From positions 1 through 64,000 of the forward strand of contig CAVRED010000009.1 of the NCBI GenBank assembly GCA_963719975.1: a stretch of 64,000 nt of DNA, read 5' to 3'. The DNA comes from Poindextera sp963719975 (lineage in GTDB: Bacteria; Pseudomonadota; Alphaproteobacteria; Caulobacterales; Caulobacteraceae). The first letter of the stretch is position 1. Each line of letters starts with the position of its first letter. A program made the translations under genes and the position numbers. Under the pieces are notes generated by a model. It saw only the letters and a list, made by a program, of their open reading frames with translations, was not told the origin of the DNA and did no database searches. Shown here piece after piece: positions 9,581 to 17,063 of this stretch.

Positions 9581-9699
9581 GAAGTCGCTCGCATGCGGGC
9601 TGTGCGGCATCGCCAGCGCGTTCTTGATCGCCTGATTAAATTCGACGGTCAGCCTCGGCTGGCGGTAGCTTGTCGTCTTCAGCCTGGGGATCATTCGCC

Positions 9700-10206
9700 A
9701 TGTCAGAAGCTTCCGCCCTGTTGGTCAACCGACCGTTCACGCAGCTTTATCTCAACTATGGATTATTTCTAGCCCAATGGGCGATTTTCGAGGGGATGCT
9801 TGAGTATCTGATATACCGCGAGGCCAAGCTTACTCACGCGCACGCGAATATCATCATCTCCGGACTAGGATTTGAACGGAGAGCTAGCATCGCGCGAAGT
9901 CTTCTGGCCCTGAAATCGCCAAAATACGATCGCGCTATTAAATTGATCAATAAGATAACTCAGTTCGCCGAGCGAAACGCGCTCGTCCACGGCTATTTTA
10001 CCTTTGACAGGGACGACTTTGCGCACTTCGTTCGACGTTCTACCGATCAGAAGTTGAAAGTTTCCAGAAGAAGTTTCAATTCGGCATCAATGATCGAGAA
10101 AAGAGCCGGGCTACTAGACCTTCTCGACGAACTCAAAGTGGCAGCCGGCATTAAAAACCGGGCATGGGGGGATCTATGGAAAGATGGTTTTCAACCTGCC
10201 AAGTAA
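9700..10206 (+). CDS. HEPN-like hypothetical protein
   Basis: A 168-aa all-helical protein, low in GC compared with neighbours. Residues near 90-100 read AERNALVHGYF, matching the R-N-x-x-x-H motif of HEPN RNases and related nucleotide-binding helical domains. The N-terminal helices (LYLNYGLFLAQWAIFEGMLEYLIYREA) resemble the paired helices that precede that motif. I start at MSEASALL (ATG 9700); an upstream TTG at 9670 is in frame. HEPN proteins commonly act as toxins, defence effectors or abortive-infection components. No minimal nucleotidyltransferase partner is seen next to it. Confidence 0.6.
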   Translation: MSEASALLVNRPFTQLYLNYGLFLAQWAIFEGMLEYLIYREAKLTHAHANIIISGLGFERRASIARSLLALKSPKYDRAIKLINKITQFAERNALVHGYFTFDRDDFAHFVRRSTDQKLKVSRRSFNSASMIEKRAGLLDLLDELKVAAGIKNRAWGDLWKDGFQPAK

Positions 10207-10368
10207 GGCTGCAACGTCCCCCAAGCCGCCATCTTCGTGAATCTCGCTCCAGTTCTCTGACTTCCAATCCGCAAAGATGCGCTCGCCTTCCTCGATCTGG
10301 AAGGCGGTGAGGGCCGGCCCGTCACGCTCGGCGACGTTAAGTCGTTCAGTTTGTTCCGTCAAGTGCAT
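10174..10368 (-). CDS. small acidic hypothetical protein (64 aa), start inside a repeat
   Basis: Reads MHLTEQTERLNVAERDGPAL, then FQIEEGERIFADWKSENWSEIHEDGGLGDVAALLGRL as two acidic amphipathic segments, and stops at 10174. The coding end overlaps the 3' end of the opposing HEPN-like gene by 33 bp. The start codon and first codons lie in the 32-bp repeat also found at 7420. No family recognised; the strongly biased acidic, Trp-containing composition speaks for a genuine protein. Confidence 0.5.
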   Translation of the reverse strand: MHLTEQTERLNVAERDGPALTAFQIEEGERIFADWKSENWSEIHEDGGLGDVAALLGRLKTIFP

Positions 10369-10378
10369 ATCTCCCCCC
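10347..10378 (-). repeat. 32-bp repeat carrying ATG and TTGACGGAACA, copy B
   Basis: Reverse-strand partner of 7420-7451 (29 of 32 identical). Here the ATG starts the 64-aa protein, and the G-run belongs to the end of the adjoining large palindrome. Confidence 0.7.
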
Positions 10379-10564
10379 AGAGGGAGAGGGAGGGGCCCCG
10401 AGCGAAGCGACGGGGAGGGTGAGGGGTTACGGCGCTTCAGGCAAACCCGTTGCGACGCTGCGGACGTCCGCGGCGCGGGTTCGCATAATCCGCGAGGCCG
10501 TAACCCCTCACCCTCCCGCTCGGCTTCGCCGGCGGGCCCCTCCCTCTCCCTCTGGGAGAGGTGT
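10371..10564. repeat. large palindromic REP-like element
   Basis: Arms made of AGAGGGAGAGGGAGGGGCCCC and GAGGGTGAGGGGTTACGGC are mirrored as GCCGTAACCCCTCACCCTC and GGGCCCCTCCCTCTCCCTCT, around a GC-rich centre of about 80 bp. The inner GAGGGGTTACGGCGCTTCA block recurs in the element at 11433-11585. It lies between two minus-strand genes and may act as a structured RNA spacer. Confidence 0.75.
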
Positions 10565-10570
10565 TGGGCG

Positions 10571-11339
10571 CTACCCCTGCGGCCCCACCAGCGAGAACAG
10601 CGCGCCTTGCGGGTCCAAGCCCTGGGCGATCCAATCGCCGCCGGGGACGTCGTGGGGGCCGTTGGTGATGCTCCCGCCCGCGGCCTTGACGCGCTCGACG
10701 GCGGCGGCGATCGGAGTCGACGCTGAAGTAGTGGCTCCACAGCGGCGCGCTTGGCGTCGGCGGGCTGGCCATGATCCCGCCCTCGGCCTGGTCGCCCGCC
10801 TCGGCTGAAGATCTGGTAGGTGCCGGCCGGTCCCATCTCGATGGCGTCCAGCGCCTTCCAGCCGAACAGGCCGGCGTAGAAGGCGAACCCGGCCTTCGGG
10901 TCGCTGGTCGCGCAGCTCGTGCCAGCCGACGTAGCCCGGCTCGCCGGCGGCGCCGGTCGGCGGGCCTTCGGGCTGGTTGCCCTTGAACAGGGTGAACGCC
11001 GCCCCTTGCGGGTCGGTCGCCATGGCGAAGCGGCCGACGCCGGGGATGTCGTGTCGGCGGGATGTGGACGCGCGCCGCCGGCGCCCGGCACGCGCGCGGC
11101 GTAGGCGTCGACGTCATCGACGCCGATGTAGCCCGTCCACAGAGGGACCCGCGGCCACGTCGGCCGGATCGAGGATCGGCATGCCGCCGACCCCGCCGCG
11201 GCCGGTGTTGAAGATGGTGTAGGTCGGCGGGCCCTCGCCCATCTTCTCGGTCTTCCAGCCGACGACGGCGGTGTAGAACCGCTCCGCCGCCGCGGGCGTC
11301 GCTGGTCTGCAGCTCGTACCACATGAATCGCGCGGCCAT
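10571..11339 (-). CDS. VOC family (glyoxalase-like) protein, tandem domains (several frame changes)
   Basis: Two vicinal-oxygen-chelate modules: MAARFMWYELQTSDA at the start of module one, and GYVGWHELRATSDPKAGFAFYAGLFGWKALD at the start of module two, the usual FWYEL/FYxxLFGW signature. Later segments are YIGVDDVDAYAARV, GTYQIFSRGG, LWSHYFSVDS and GGSITNGPHDVPGGDWIAQGLDPQGALFSLVG. Length of about 256 residues fits the COG3324-type two-domain proteins. The frame changes at least four times (about 11290, 11190, 11050, 10910 and 10720). Substrate unknown. Confidence 0.8.
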
Positions 11340-11432
11340 GGCCGGTCCTCCTTCGCTTAAGGCGCTTCCGCTCCCTTAGACGCATACGACCGCCCAAATA
11401 CGACAGCAGCAAGCGTCGGCGCCTCGATCGAA

Positions 11433-11585
11433 CTTCTCCCGGAGGGAGAAGCGAGGGGGGCCCCGCCGCAGGCGGGGAGCGATGAGGGGTTACGGGGCTT
11501 GGGGTTTGCCTGAAGCGCCGTAACCCCTCCCCGCTCGCGACGGCTCTTCGCCGCCGCTCGTCCCCGCCCTCTGGGCGGGGGCAGG
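11433..11585. repeat. palindromic REP-like element
   Basis: CTTCTCCCGGAGGGAGAAG at the left, then GAGGGGTTACGG and its inverse GCCGTAACCCCTC around a TTGCCTGAAGC centre, ending in GCCCTCTGGGC. The TGAAGCGCCGTAACCCCTC arm is the exact inverse of a block in the element at 10371-10564, so both are one family. Confidence 0.7.
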
Positions 11586-11662
11586 CGCACCGACTTGCGG
11601 TTGACTCAGCGGCCCCGCTTCCGGCCTATGCGGCGAGTTTTGGGATTGGGAGTGACGCATCG

Positions 11663-12304
11663 ATGAAACCTTTGGCCCTCTTGGCGGCGGTCGCCCTGGC
11701 TGTTCGCGGCGCAGGTCGCGGCGGCGCAGACCCCGCCCCCGGCCGCCCCGCCCGCGGCGCCGGCGCCCATGGCGCGGACGATCGTGCGCGGCGTCGTGGC
11801 GCAGGCGAGCGACACGGCGCTGGTGATCACCGGCCGCGACGGCAAGACGGTCAACGTCAACCTGGCGCCGAACTGGACCGTGGCGGTGCTGAAGCCGATC
11901 CCGGTCGACCAGATCCAGCCGGGCAGCTTCATCGGCACCACCGAGATGCCGCAGGCCGACGGCACCGGCCTCTCGGTCGAGGTGCACGTCTTCCCACCGG
12001 GCGTGAAGATGGGCGAGGGCCACTATCCGTGGGACCTCGAGCCGGGCGCGATGATGACCAACGGCACGGTCGGCACGGTGGCGTCCGTCTCCGGCGGCCG
12101 CGCGCTGGACGTGACCTACCCCTCCGGCACGCGGCACGTGATCGTGCCGCCGAACGCGCCGGTGGTGCTGATCACCCCGGGCGGCGACCACAGCCTGATC
12201 AAGGCCGGCGTCTCGGTGTTCCTGGTCGCCGTGACCGGCCCGGACGGCGTCCTGGTGACCAACAACGTGCTCACCGGCGAAGGCGGCGCGCCCCGCCGAT
12301 GTAG
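11663..12304 (+). CDS. exported beta-rich protein, DUF5666-like (frame changes)
   Basis: Signal peptide MKPLALLAAVALA followed, after a frame change near 11705, by LFAAQVAAAQT and a Pro/Ala linker. The mature part is a repeated small beta barrel: TIVRGVVAQASDTALVITGRDG, then NGTVGTVASVSGGRALDVTY, which looks like two OB-like or DUF5666-type units of about 75 residues. A further frame change near the end restores GGAPPM before the stop at 12304. About 213 residues. The function of this periplasmic family is not established. Confidence 0.65.
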   Translation: MKPLALLAAVALAVRGAGRGGADPAPGRPARGAGAHGADDRARRRGAGERHGAGDHRPRRQDGQRQPGAELDRGGAEADPGRPDPAGQLHRHHRDAAGRRHRPLGRGARLPTGREDGRGPLSVGPRAGRDDDQRHGRHGGVRLRRPRAGRDLPLRHAARDRAAERAGGADHPGRRPQPDQGRRLGVPGRRDRPGRRPGDQQRAHRRRRRAPPM

Positions 12305-12673
12305 CGGCCGCAGACGCTCCCCGCCCCGCCCTGACGTCGTTCGACGGGGCGAGGAGTTCTTGGATACCTTGATCCGTTAACCTTTGGCGGCTAGCCGGGC
12401 GATTCGTGGGCTGACGGTTCCGCGGCGGAAAGGCGTTGCGGCTCCGCGCCTTAGCGCGAATGTGGCCGGCTTTGCGCGTCATGCGCGCCCTGCTCGGCGG
12501 CGTGCGCCGCCCGCGATCTGGGCCAGAAGCCGCCCCCACTGTGCCATTGCGGCAACAGCCGGGTTTCCTGACGAGGAATCAGCCTAGGCTGCGGGAACGC
12601 GTGGTCGGTTCGAATGTTCTGATCAGGCGGGGGCGGGACGTCGAACGTCCTGACCACTCCAGGAGCTACAAAT
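12305..12673. other. gene-free stretch with possible stress promoter
   Basis: No credible gene. GGAAC at 12594-12598, a 16-bp spacer and TGTT at 12615-12618 resemble an EcfG promoter with one mismatch, about 55 bp before the next start codon. A Shine-Dalgarno AGGAG lies just upstream of 12674. Confidence 0.35.
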
Positions 12674-13009
12674 ATGGCGGTACGCCAACTTGCCGAGTCG
12701 GGCGACGAGGACGTCGAGCGGCTTCCCGCGACCAAGACGAGCGAGGTCGTCAGCCTGGCGCGCGGTCCTGAATCGCCGACCGAGCGGATCCGCCGGCTGC
12801 AGTGGGAGGCGAGCGTGCTCGCCGCCGAGCAGGCGGAACAGTTCGGCGCCGAGCTGATGCAGATGGCCATCCGCGCCCGCGAGATCGCCGAGGGCGGCGA
12901 AGCCTATCCGGTCGGCGTGCGCGAGCTCGCTTCGCGGATCGCCGGCGACCTGGTGGTGCGGGCCAAGGCCCTGCTCACCATCCAGCACCGCGTCGGCCCG
13001 GGGTCTTAA
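12674..13009 (+). CDS. conserved-looking hypothetical protein, helical
   Basis: A 111-aa soluble protein starting MAVRQLAESGDEDVERLP with a good AGGAG ribosome site. Most of it is one or two long amphipathic helices (RIRRLQWEASVLAAEQAEQFGAEL, then AYPVGVRELASRIAGDLVVRAKAL). No catalytic motif and no family I can name. Its position after a near-EcfG promoter raises the possibility of a stress-linked role. Confidence 0.6.
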   Translation: MAVRQLAESGDEDVERLPATKTSEVVSLARGPESPTERIRRLQWEASVLAAEQAEQFGAELMQMAIRAREIAEGGEAYPVGVRELASRIAGDLVVRAKALLTIQHRVGPGS

Positions 13010-13112
13010 GGGCCGCCTTTAGCGTTACCAACCGTTAGCTGTCGTTCTTCACGGGCCGCTCACACTCGCGCGCCTAGGTTTGGCTCTTCGACGGTTTGTC
13101 AGGACGCCAACG

Positions 13113-13571
13113 TTGCCAACGGTCCACCGCCTGATCTACGCGAGCCGCATCGCGCCGGTCTGTCAGGACGACCTGAAGACGGCGCTGATGGACATCGTCA
13201 CCCGCGCCATCGCCAGGAACCGCGCGGCCGGGATCAGCAGCCTCCTGGTCGCCCACCGCGGCTGGTTCGTGCAGGCGCTGGAGGGGCGCAAAGCCGCCGT
13301 CGAGACGCTGTTCGAGAAGATCGCCGCCGACCCGCGCCATCACCACGCCCTGCCGCTGAACGCCGGGCCGGCCGACGCGCGGCTGTTCGAGCCCTGGAGC
13401 CTGGGGGCGCGGGCGCTGATGAGCGGCGACGAGGCGGTGCTGGCGGCGCTCAATCCGCGCGCGCCGTTCGACCCCACCCGGGCGCCAGAGCGCACCGTCC
13501 TTCGCCTGCTCACCACCGTCGCCGAAGTGCACTGGCGGACGCTGGGCGAGCAGCAGGGCCTGGCGGCTTGA
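13113..13571 (+). CDS. BLUF-domain blue-light sensor
   Basis: A FAD-binding BLUF domain fills the first 95 or so of 152 residues. The key residues are visible: Tyr in HRLIYASR (flavin-proximal Tyr), Asn in NRAAGISSLLV, and Gln in WFVQALEG, followed by VETLFEKIAADPRHHH. The light-driven hydrogen-bond switch needs this Tyr/Gln pair. The C-terminal 55 residues are not an output enzyme domain, so it is a short BLUF protein that signals by protein contact. I take TTG at 13113 as start because the family normally begins three or four residues before RLIYxSR; an in-frame TTG at 13080 is possible. Confidence 0.85.
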   Translation: MPTVHRLIYASRIAPVCQDDLKTALMDIVTRAIARNRAAGISSLLVAHRGWFVQALEGRKAAVETLFEKIAADPRHHHALPLNAGPADARLFEPWSLGARALMSGDEAVLAALNPRAPFDPTRAPERTVLRLLTTVAEVHWRTLGEQQGLAA

Positions 13572-13634
13572 CGCGCCGCGCGTTCGGCCAACACTGTCCG
13601 CCTCGGGCGGCGCTCTCAGTCTTAGGAAACGGTC

Positions 13635-14141
13635 ATGACCCTCACTCGCACGGCGATCCTCCTCGTCGCGGGCGCCGGCCTTCTGGCGGCCTGCTCGCAG
13701 CCCGGCGGCAACACCGCGACCAACACCGCCGCCGCGTCATCCGGAGCGCCGGCCGCGGCGGCCAGCAGCGGCCCTGACACGGTGATCACCCAGGCCGACC
13801 TGCCGCATCCGAAGGCGGGCCTGTGGGCGGTCAGCTCGAGCACCAACGGCGAGCCGGCCCACACGACGCAGAGCTGCTACAAGGGCGAGCCGCTGAAGAT
13901 GAACGAGCACCCGATCCCCGGCTGCACCGGCCTTGTCTTCAAGCGCACCTTCCTCGGCGACTACGTGATGGACGCCGCCTGCAACGAGCAGGGCATGTCG
14001 AGCTCGATGCACATGGTCGTGCACGGCGACTTCCTCGGCGGCAGCTACACCACCGACGGCACGGCCCACATCGCCATGCCCGGCCGCCCCGCCATGGACA
14101 TAACCACCCACTCCGAAGCCCACTGGCTGGGGCCCTGCTAG
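13635..14141 (+). CDS. DUF3617-like lipoprotein
   Basis: Signal peptide with lipobox LLAAC (Cys at residue about 20), then a Thr/Ala/Ser-rich linker. The mature domain has the DUF3617 look: PHPKAGLWAVSSSTNG, TTQSCYKGEP, PGCTGLVFKRTFLGDYVMDAAC, then MHMVVHGDFLGGSYTTD and a C-terminal Cys. Four cysteines could pair. About 168 residues. The family is common in alphaproteobacterial envelopes and has no established function. Confidence 0.75.
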   Translation: MTLTRTAILLVAGAGLLAACSQPGGNTATNTAAASSGAPAAAASSGPDTVITQADLPHPKAGLWAVSSSTNGEPAHTTQSCYKGEPLKMNEHPIPGCTGLVFKRTFLGDYVMDAACNEQGMSSSMHMVVHGDFLGGSYTTDGTAHIAMPGRPAMDITTHSEAHWLGPC

Positions 14142-14151
14142 CGCCAACACC

Positions 14152-14329
14152 CTAGATCCTCCCCCGTTGGGGGAGGGGGACCATGCGAAGCATGGTGGAG
14201 GGGGCCCGCCGCTCGCGCGGCCGGCCTGCAAGCAGAACCTAGATCACTCCTGAAACGGGCGCGGCCGGCCACGGCCCCCCTCCACCACCCTACGGGCGGT
14301 CCCCCTCCCCCTACGGGGGGAGGATCTAG
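14152..14329. repeat. palindromic REP-like element, copy 1
   Basis: Begins CTAGATCCTCCCCC and ends with the mirror GGGGGAGGATCTAG. In between come ACCATGCGAAGCATGGT, a GGAGGGGGCCC arm with its CCCCCTCCACCACCC mirror, and a shared GCAAGCAGAACCTAGATCAC centre. Copy 2 lies 39 bp downstream and is nearly identical. Confidence 0.85.
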
Positions 14330-14368
14330 GGGGCTGACCTATGACCACGGCGGAAGGTCCAGGCTCCA

Positions 14369-14538
14369 AGATCCTCCCCGTTGGGGAGGGGGCCATGCGA
14401 AGCATGGTGGAGGGGGCCCGCCGCTCGCGCGGCCGGCCTGCAAGCAGAACCTAGATCACTCCTGAAACGGGCGCGGCCGGCCACGGCCCCCCTCCACCAC
14501 CCTACGGCGGTCCCCCTCCCCCTACGGGGAGGATCTAG
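14369..14538. repeat. palindromic REP-like element, copy 2
   Basis: Same sequence as 14152-14329 apart from single-base differences in G/C runs. The two copies stand in direct orientation, suggesting a recent tandem duplication. The 3' end of the adjoining DUF559 gene runs up to or into this copy. Confidence 0.85.
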
Positions 14539-14822
14539 GGCGGCGATGATGGTTTCGACGGCGTCGTGCAGGCTCTTCAAACGTCGGCGGCTGGAAGTCG
14601 AAGCGTGCGGATGCCGCGCGCGGCGAGCCAGGCGTCGCGGCGCGCGTCGTGCTCGGGCGCGCCGGCCAGCCGGTGCGCTTGCCCATCCACCTCGATCGCG
14701 AGCTTGGCGCTGTCGCAATAGAAGTCGAGCACGTAGGGCCCGATCGGGTGCTGGCGACGGATGTGGCGGCCGAGCGAGCGTCGGCGCAGCTCCCGCCAGA
14801 GCAGCGCCTCAGGCAAGCTCAT
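14538..14822 (-). CDS. DUF559 family protein (PD-(D/E)XK-like), frame broken
   Basis: Short Vsr/MTES-like DUF559 protein: MSLPEALLWRELRRRSLGRHIRRQHPIGPYVLDFYCDSAKLAIEVDGQAHR is the conserved core pattern in positions 14670-14822, with the D-x-Y-C and E-V-D-G-Q residues of the predicted nuclease fold. It continues DAWLAARGIRTLRLPAADV and, after a frame change near 14577, LKSLHDAVETIIAAL. The stop lies at the edge of the repeat. The start may be further upstream because the family usually has ARxLRR before this Met; TTG near 14870 in another frame is possible. Function of the family is unproven. Confidence 0.7.
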
Positions 14823-14878
14823 GCGCCGGCGGAGAGCCCTGCGCCTTCGCTCGGGTCGCCGCCGGCGCGTCCAAAGGC

Positions 14879-15396
14879 CTACTTCGCCAGCTCTTCCTCG
14901 ATGGCGCCGATGAGGACGGGGTCTTGCGGGCTCCAGCCTGGGCGAGAAGCGGCGGGCGACGTGGCCGTCCTTGGCGACGAGGAACTTCTCGAAGTTCCAC
15001 AGGATCGAGCCGTCCGGCGCGGCGCGGTCGCCGACGCCTTCCGCCGCCGGGATCGCCTTGGTCAGGCTGGCGTAGAGCGGGTGCTGGCCCTCGCCCTTGA
15101 CCACGATCTTCTCGAACATCGGGAACTTCACCCCGAAGTTGGTGGTGCAGAAGTCGGCGATCTCGTCGTTCGAGCCCGGCTCCTGCGCGCCGAACTCGTT
15201 GGCGGGGAAGCCGGTGACCACCAGGCCCTTGTCCTTGTAGTCCTCGTAGAGCTTCTCGAGGCCCGCGTACTGCGGGGTCAGCCCGCACTTCGAGGCGACG
15301 TTGACCACCAGGATCACCTTGCCCTTGAAGTCGCCGAGCGAGGCGGGCGCTTCCGTCGATGCGGTTGACGGGGATGTCGTAAAGGGTGTCGGACAT
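14879..15396 (-). CDS. glutathione peroxidase family protein (two frame changes)
   Basis: Thiol peroxidase reducing peroxides with glutathione or thioredoxin. The active-site block NVASKCG contains Cys rather than selenocysteine; the catalytic Gln is in FPANEFGAQEPGS and the Trp/Asn pair in LWNFEKFLV. It starts MSDTLYDIPVNRIDG. The frame changes near 15355 and near 14940, after which QDPVLIGAIEEELAK ends the protein at 14879. About 172 residues in total, normal for bacterial BtuE/GPx proteins. No signal peptide, so cytoplasmic. Confidence 0.9.
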
Positions 15397-15539
15397 GGGT
15401 TTTGCTTGAGGCTCCTCTTGGGCGAACTGCGGTCTTTTTCGACCCTAGGCGAGGGTCGCCGCCCGCTCAAGCCGCCGCCGGCGCCCTTTCGCGAACGTCC
15501 GCGCTTGCTGCACGGTGGCCTCATGACAGGGAGGACGTC

Positions 15540-16016
15540 ATGAAGCGCTTCATTCTCGCCGCCGCCGCCGTGGGCGCGCTCGCCATGCTGCAGAGCCCCG
15601 CGCACGCGCAGTACTACCCCGGCCCTACAATCAGGGCCCCTACCATCAGGGGCCCTACAACCAAGGCCCCTATAACCGGCCCCCACGCCTACGACCACCA
15701 CGACTACGCCTACGACCACGAACGCTACGAGCACCACGGGCAGGACGAGGGGAACCCCTGGGACCTCGACCAGCGCATCACCTGGCTCGAGGACCGCATC
15801 GCCCGCGGCCAGGAGAGCGGCGAGCTCGACCGCGGCGCCGCCTGGCGCGCGCAGCAGGAGATCGCCGCCATCCGCCGCGACGAGGACCACGACCGCGACC
15901 ACAACCGCGGCCGCCTGAGCGACTACGAGCGCGAGCACCTGATCGACCGCGTCGAAGCCATCGGCCGCGAACTCCGCTGGCGCGAGGAATACCGCGAGCC
16001 CTGGGAGGACCGGTAG
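15540..16016 (+). CDS. exported protein with GPYNQ tandem repeat
   Basis: Signal peptide MKRFILAAAAVGALAMLQSPAHA, preceded by a GGGAGG ribosome site. Just after cleavage, the current frame (15615-15690) reads Thr/Pro-rich residues, whereas the neighbouring frame reads GPYNQ, GPYHQ, GPYNQ, GPYNR. Two compensating frame errors are therefore likely, and the native protein has a Gly-Pro-Tyr-Asn-Gln repeat. The rest is His/Asp/Arg-rich (HHDYAYDHERYEHHGQDEG) followed by a charged helical region (LDQRITWLEDRIARGQESGELDRGAAWRAQQEIAAIRRDEDHDRDH in pattern). Similar small periplasmic proteins are of unknown function. Confidence 0.65.
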   Translation: MKRFILAAAAVGALAMLQSPAHAQYYPGPTIRAPTIRGPTTKAPITGPHAYDHHDYAYDHERYEHHGQDEGNPWDLDQRITWLEDRIARGQESGELDRGAAWRAQQEIAAIRRDEDHDRDHNRGRLSDYEREHLIDRVEAIGRELRWREEYREPWEDR

Positions 16017-16183
16017 GCACAGCGCCAGCACACGCGCCGACCGGCGGCCCGGACTTGTCCGGCCACCATGACTCCGTCCATGCGGTGTGCATGGGCCCCG
16101 CATTCCGCTTCGACTCCAGCGGGGGATCGCAAGGAGACGGCGGCGCCAGGCCCTCCCGATGGCGAGGGCCCCTTCGTCTCGCC

Positions 16184-16912
16184 CTAGCCCTGATCTCGAC
16201 CTTTGAGCGCTTGGCGGCGGCGGCGGGGTCGCGCGGCAGCACGATCTTGAGCAGGCCGTCCTTGAACTGCGCCTCGATGGCGGAGCGCTTCGACGTCGGG
16301 CGGGATCATGAAGCTGCGCTCGAAGCGGCCGTAGCGGCGCTCGCTGACGCGATAGGCGGCCGATCCGTCCTCGCGCTCCTGGGCCTTGTGGCCGGAGACG
16401 GTGAGCAGGTCGCCGTCGATCGCGATCTCGATGTCGTCGCGGGTGAGCCCCGGCGAGCTCGATCGAGCCAGCACGTAGCGCCTCGTCGGTCTCCTTGATG
16501 TCGGTCGCCGGCAGCCCGAGCAGCGGCGCGCGCGCTGACGCGGCGAACGGCCTGGCCGAGCGCAACGCCGACGGGAAGAAGCCGAAGCCGGTCATCTGGC
16601 GGAAGGCGTCGTCGACCCAGCGGTTCATCTCCATCTGCATCGCGGTGAACGGCTCGAGCGAGCCGCGCCACGCGTCGGCGACCTCGCGGCCGGCCCGCCG
16701 GCCGGTCTCGGCCAGCTGCTGGCCGGTCGTCGGCCGCCTGTCTGCGCGATCTCCCCGGCCGTTCGCCGTCTCGCTGTCGCCGTTGCCCTTGAACGAGCGG
16801 GGCTCGCCCTGGACCGTCTGCTGGCCGCCCTTGCCGGCGGGCTGTTCCGGTCTCGCGCTTGGTGGTCTGGGCCTTTTCTGTCGCTTGCGTTGGTTTGTGG
16901 GGTCTCGGCCAT
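16184..16912 (-). CDS. Hsp20/alpha-crystallin small heat-shock protein with long N-terminal extension (frame changes)
   Basis: ATP-independent holdase. The alpha-crystallin domain is recognisable: TDIKETDEALR, PGLTRDDIEIAIDGDLLTVSGHK, ERRYGRFERSFMIPPDVE, then AIEAQFKDGLLKIVLPRD. Ahead of it lie MNRWVDDAFRQMTGFGFFPS and about 90 mostly disordered residues starting MAETPQTNASDRK, rich in Gly, Gln and Arg. This long extension is unlike the 30-40 residues usual in IbpA. The frame changes near 16870, 16465 and 16280. It is divergent from prmA. Confidence 0.8.
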
Positions 16913-17063
16913 GTCGGCCTCCGTGGTCTGGGGTTGGAAGATCAGGCGTCGGTCAGCCCCCGCGCCCCGACCCGAACAATCGCTCGCGACTGGCGCCGGT
17001 TCCGCGACGCGCGCGATCAACTTTTTGCAACAGCGAGAACCCGCTCACGGCATAAGCCGTCGC

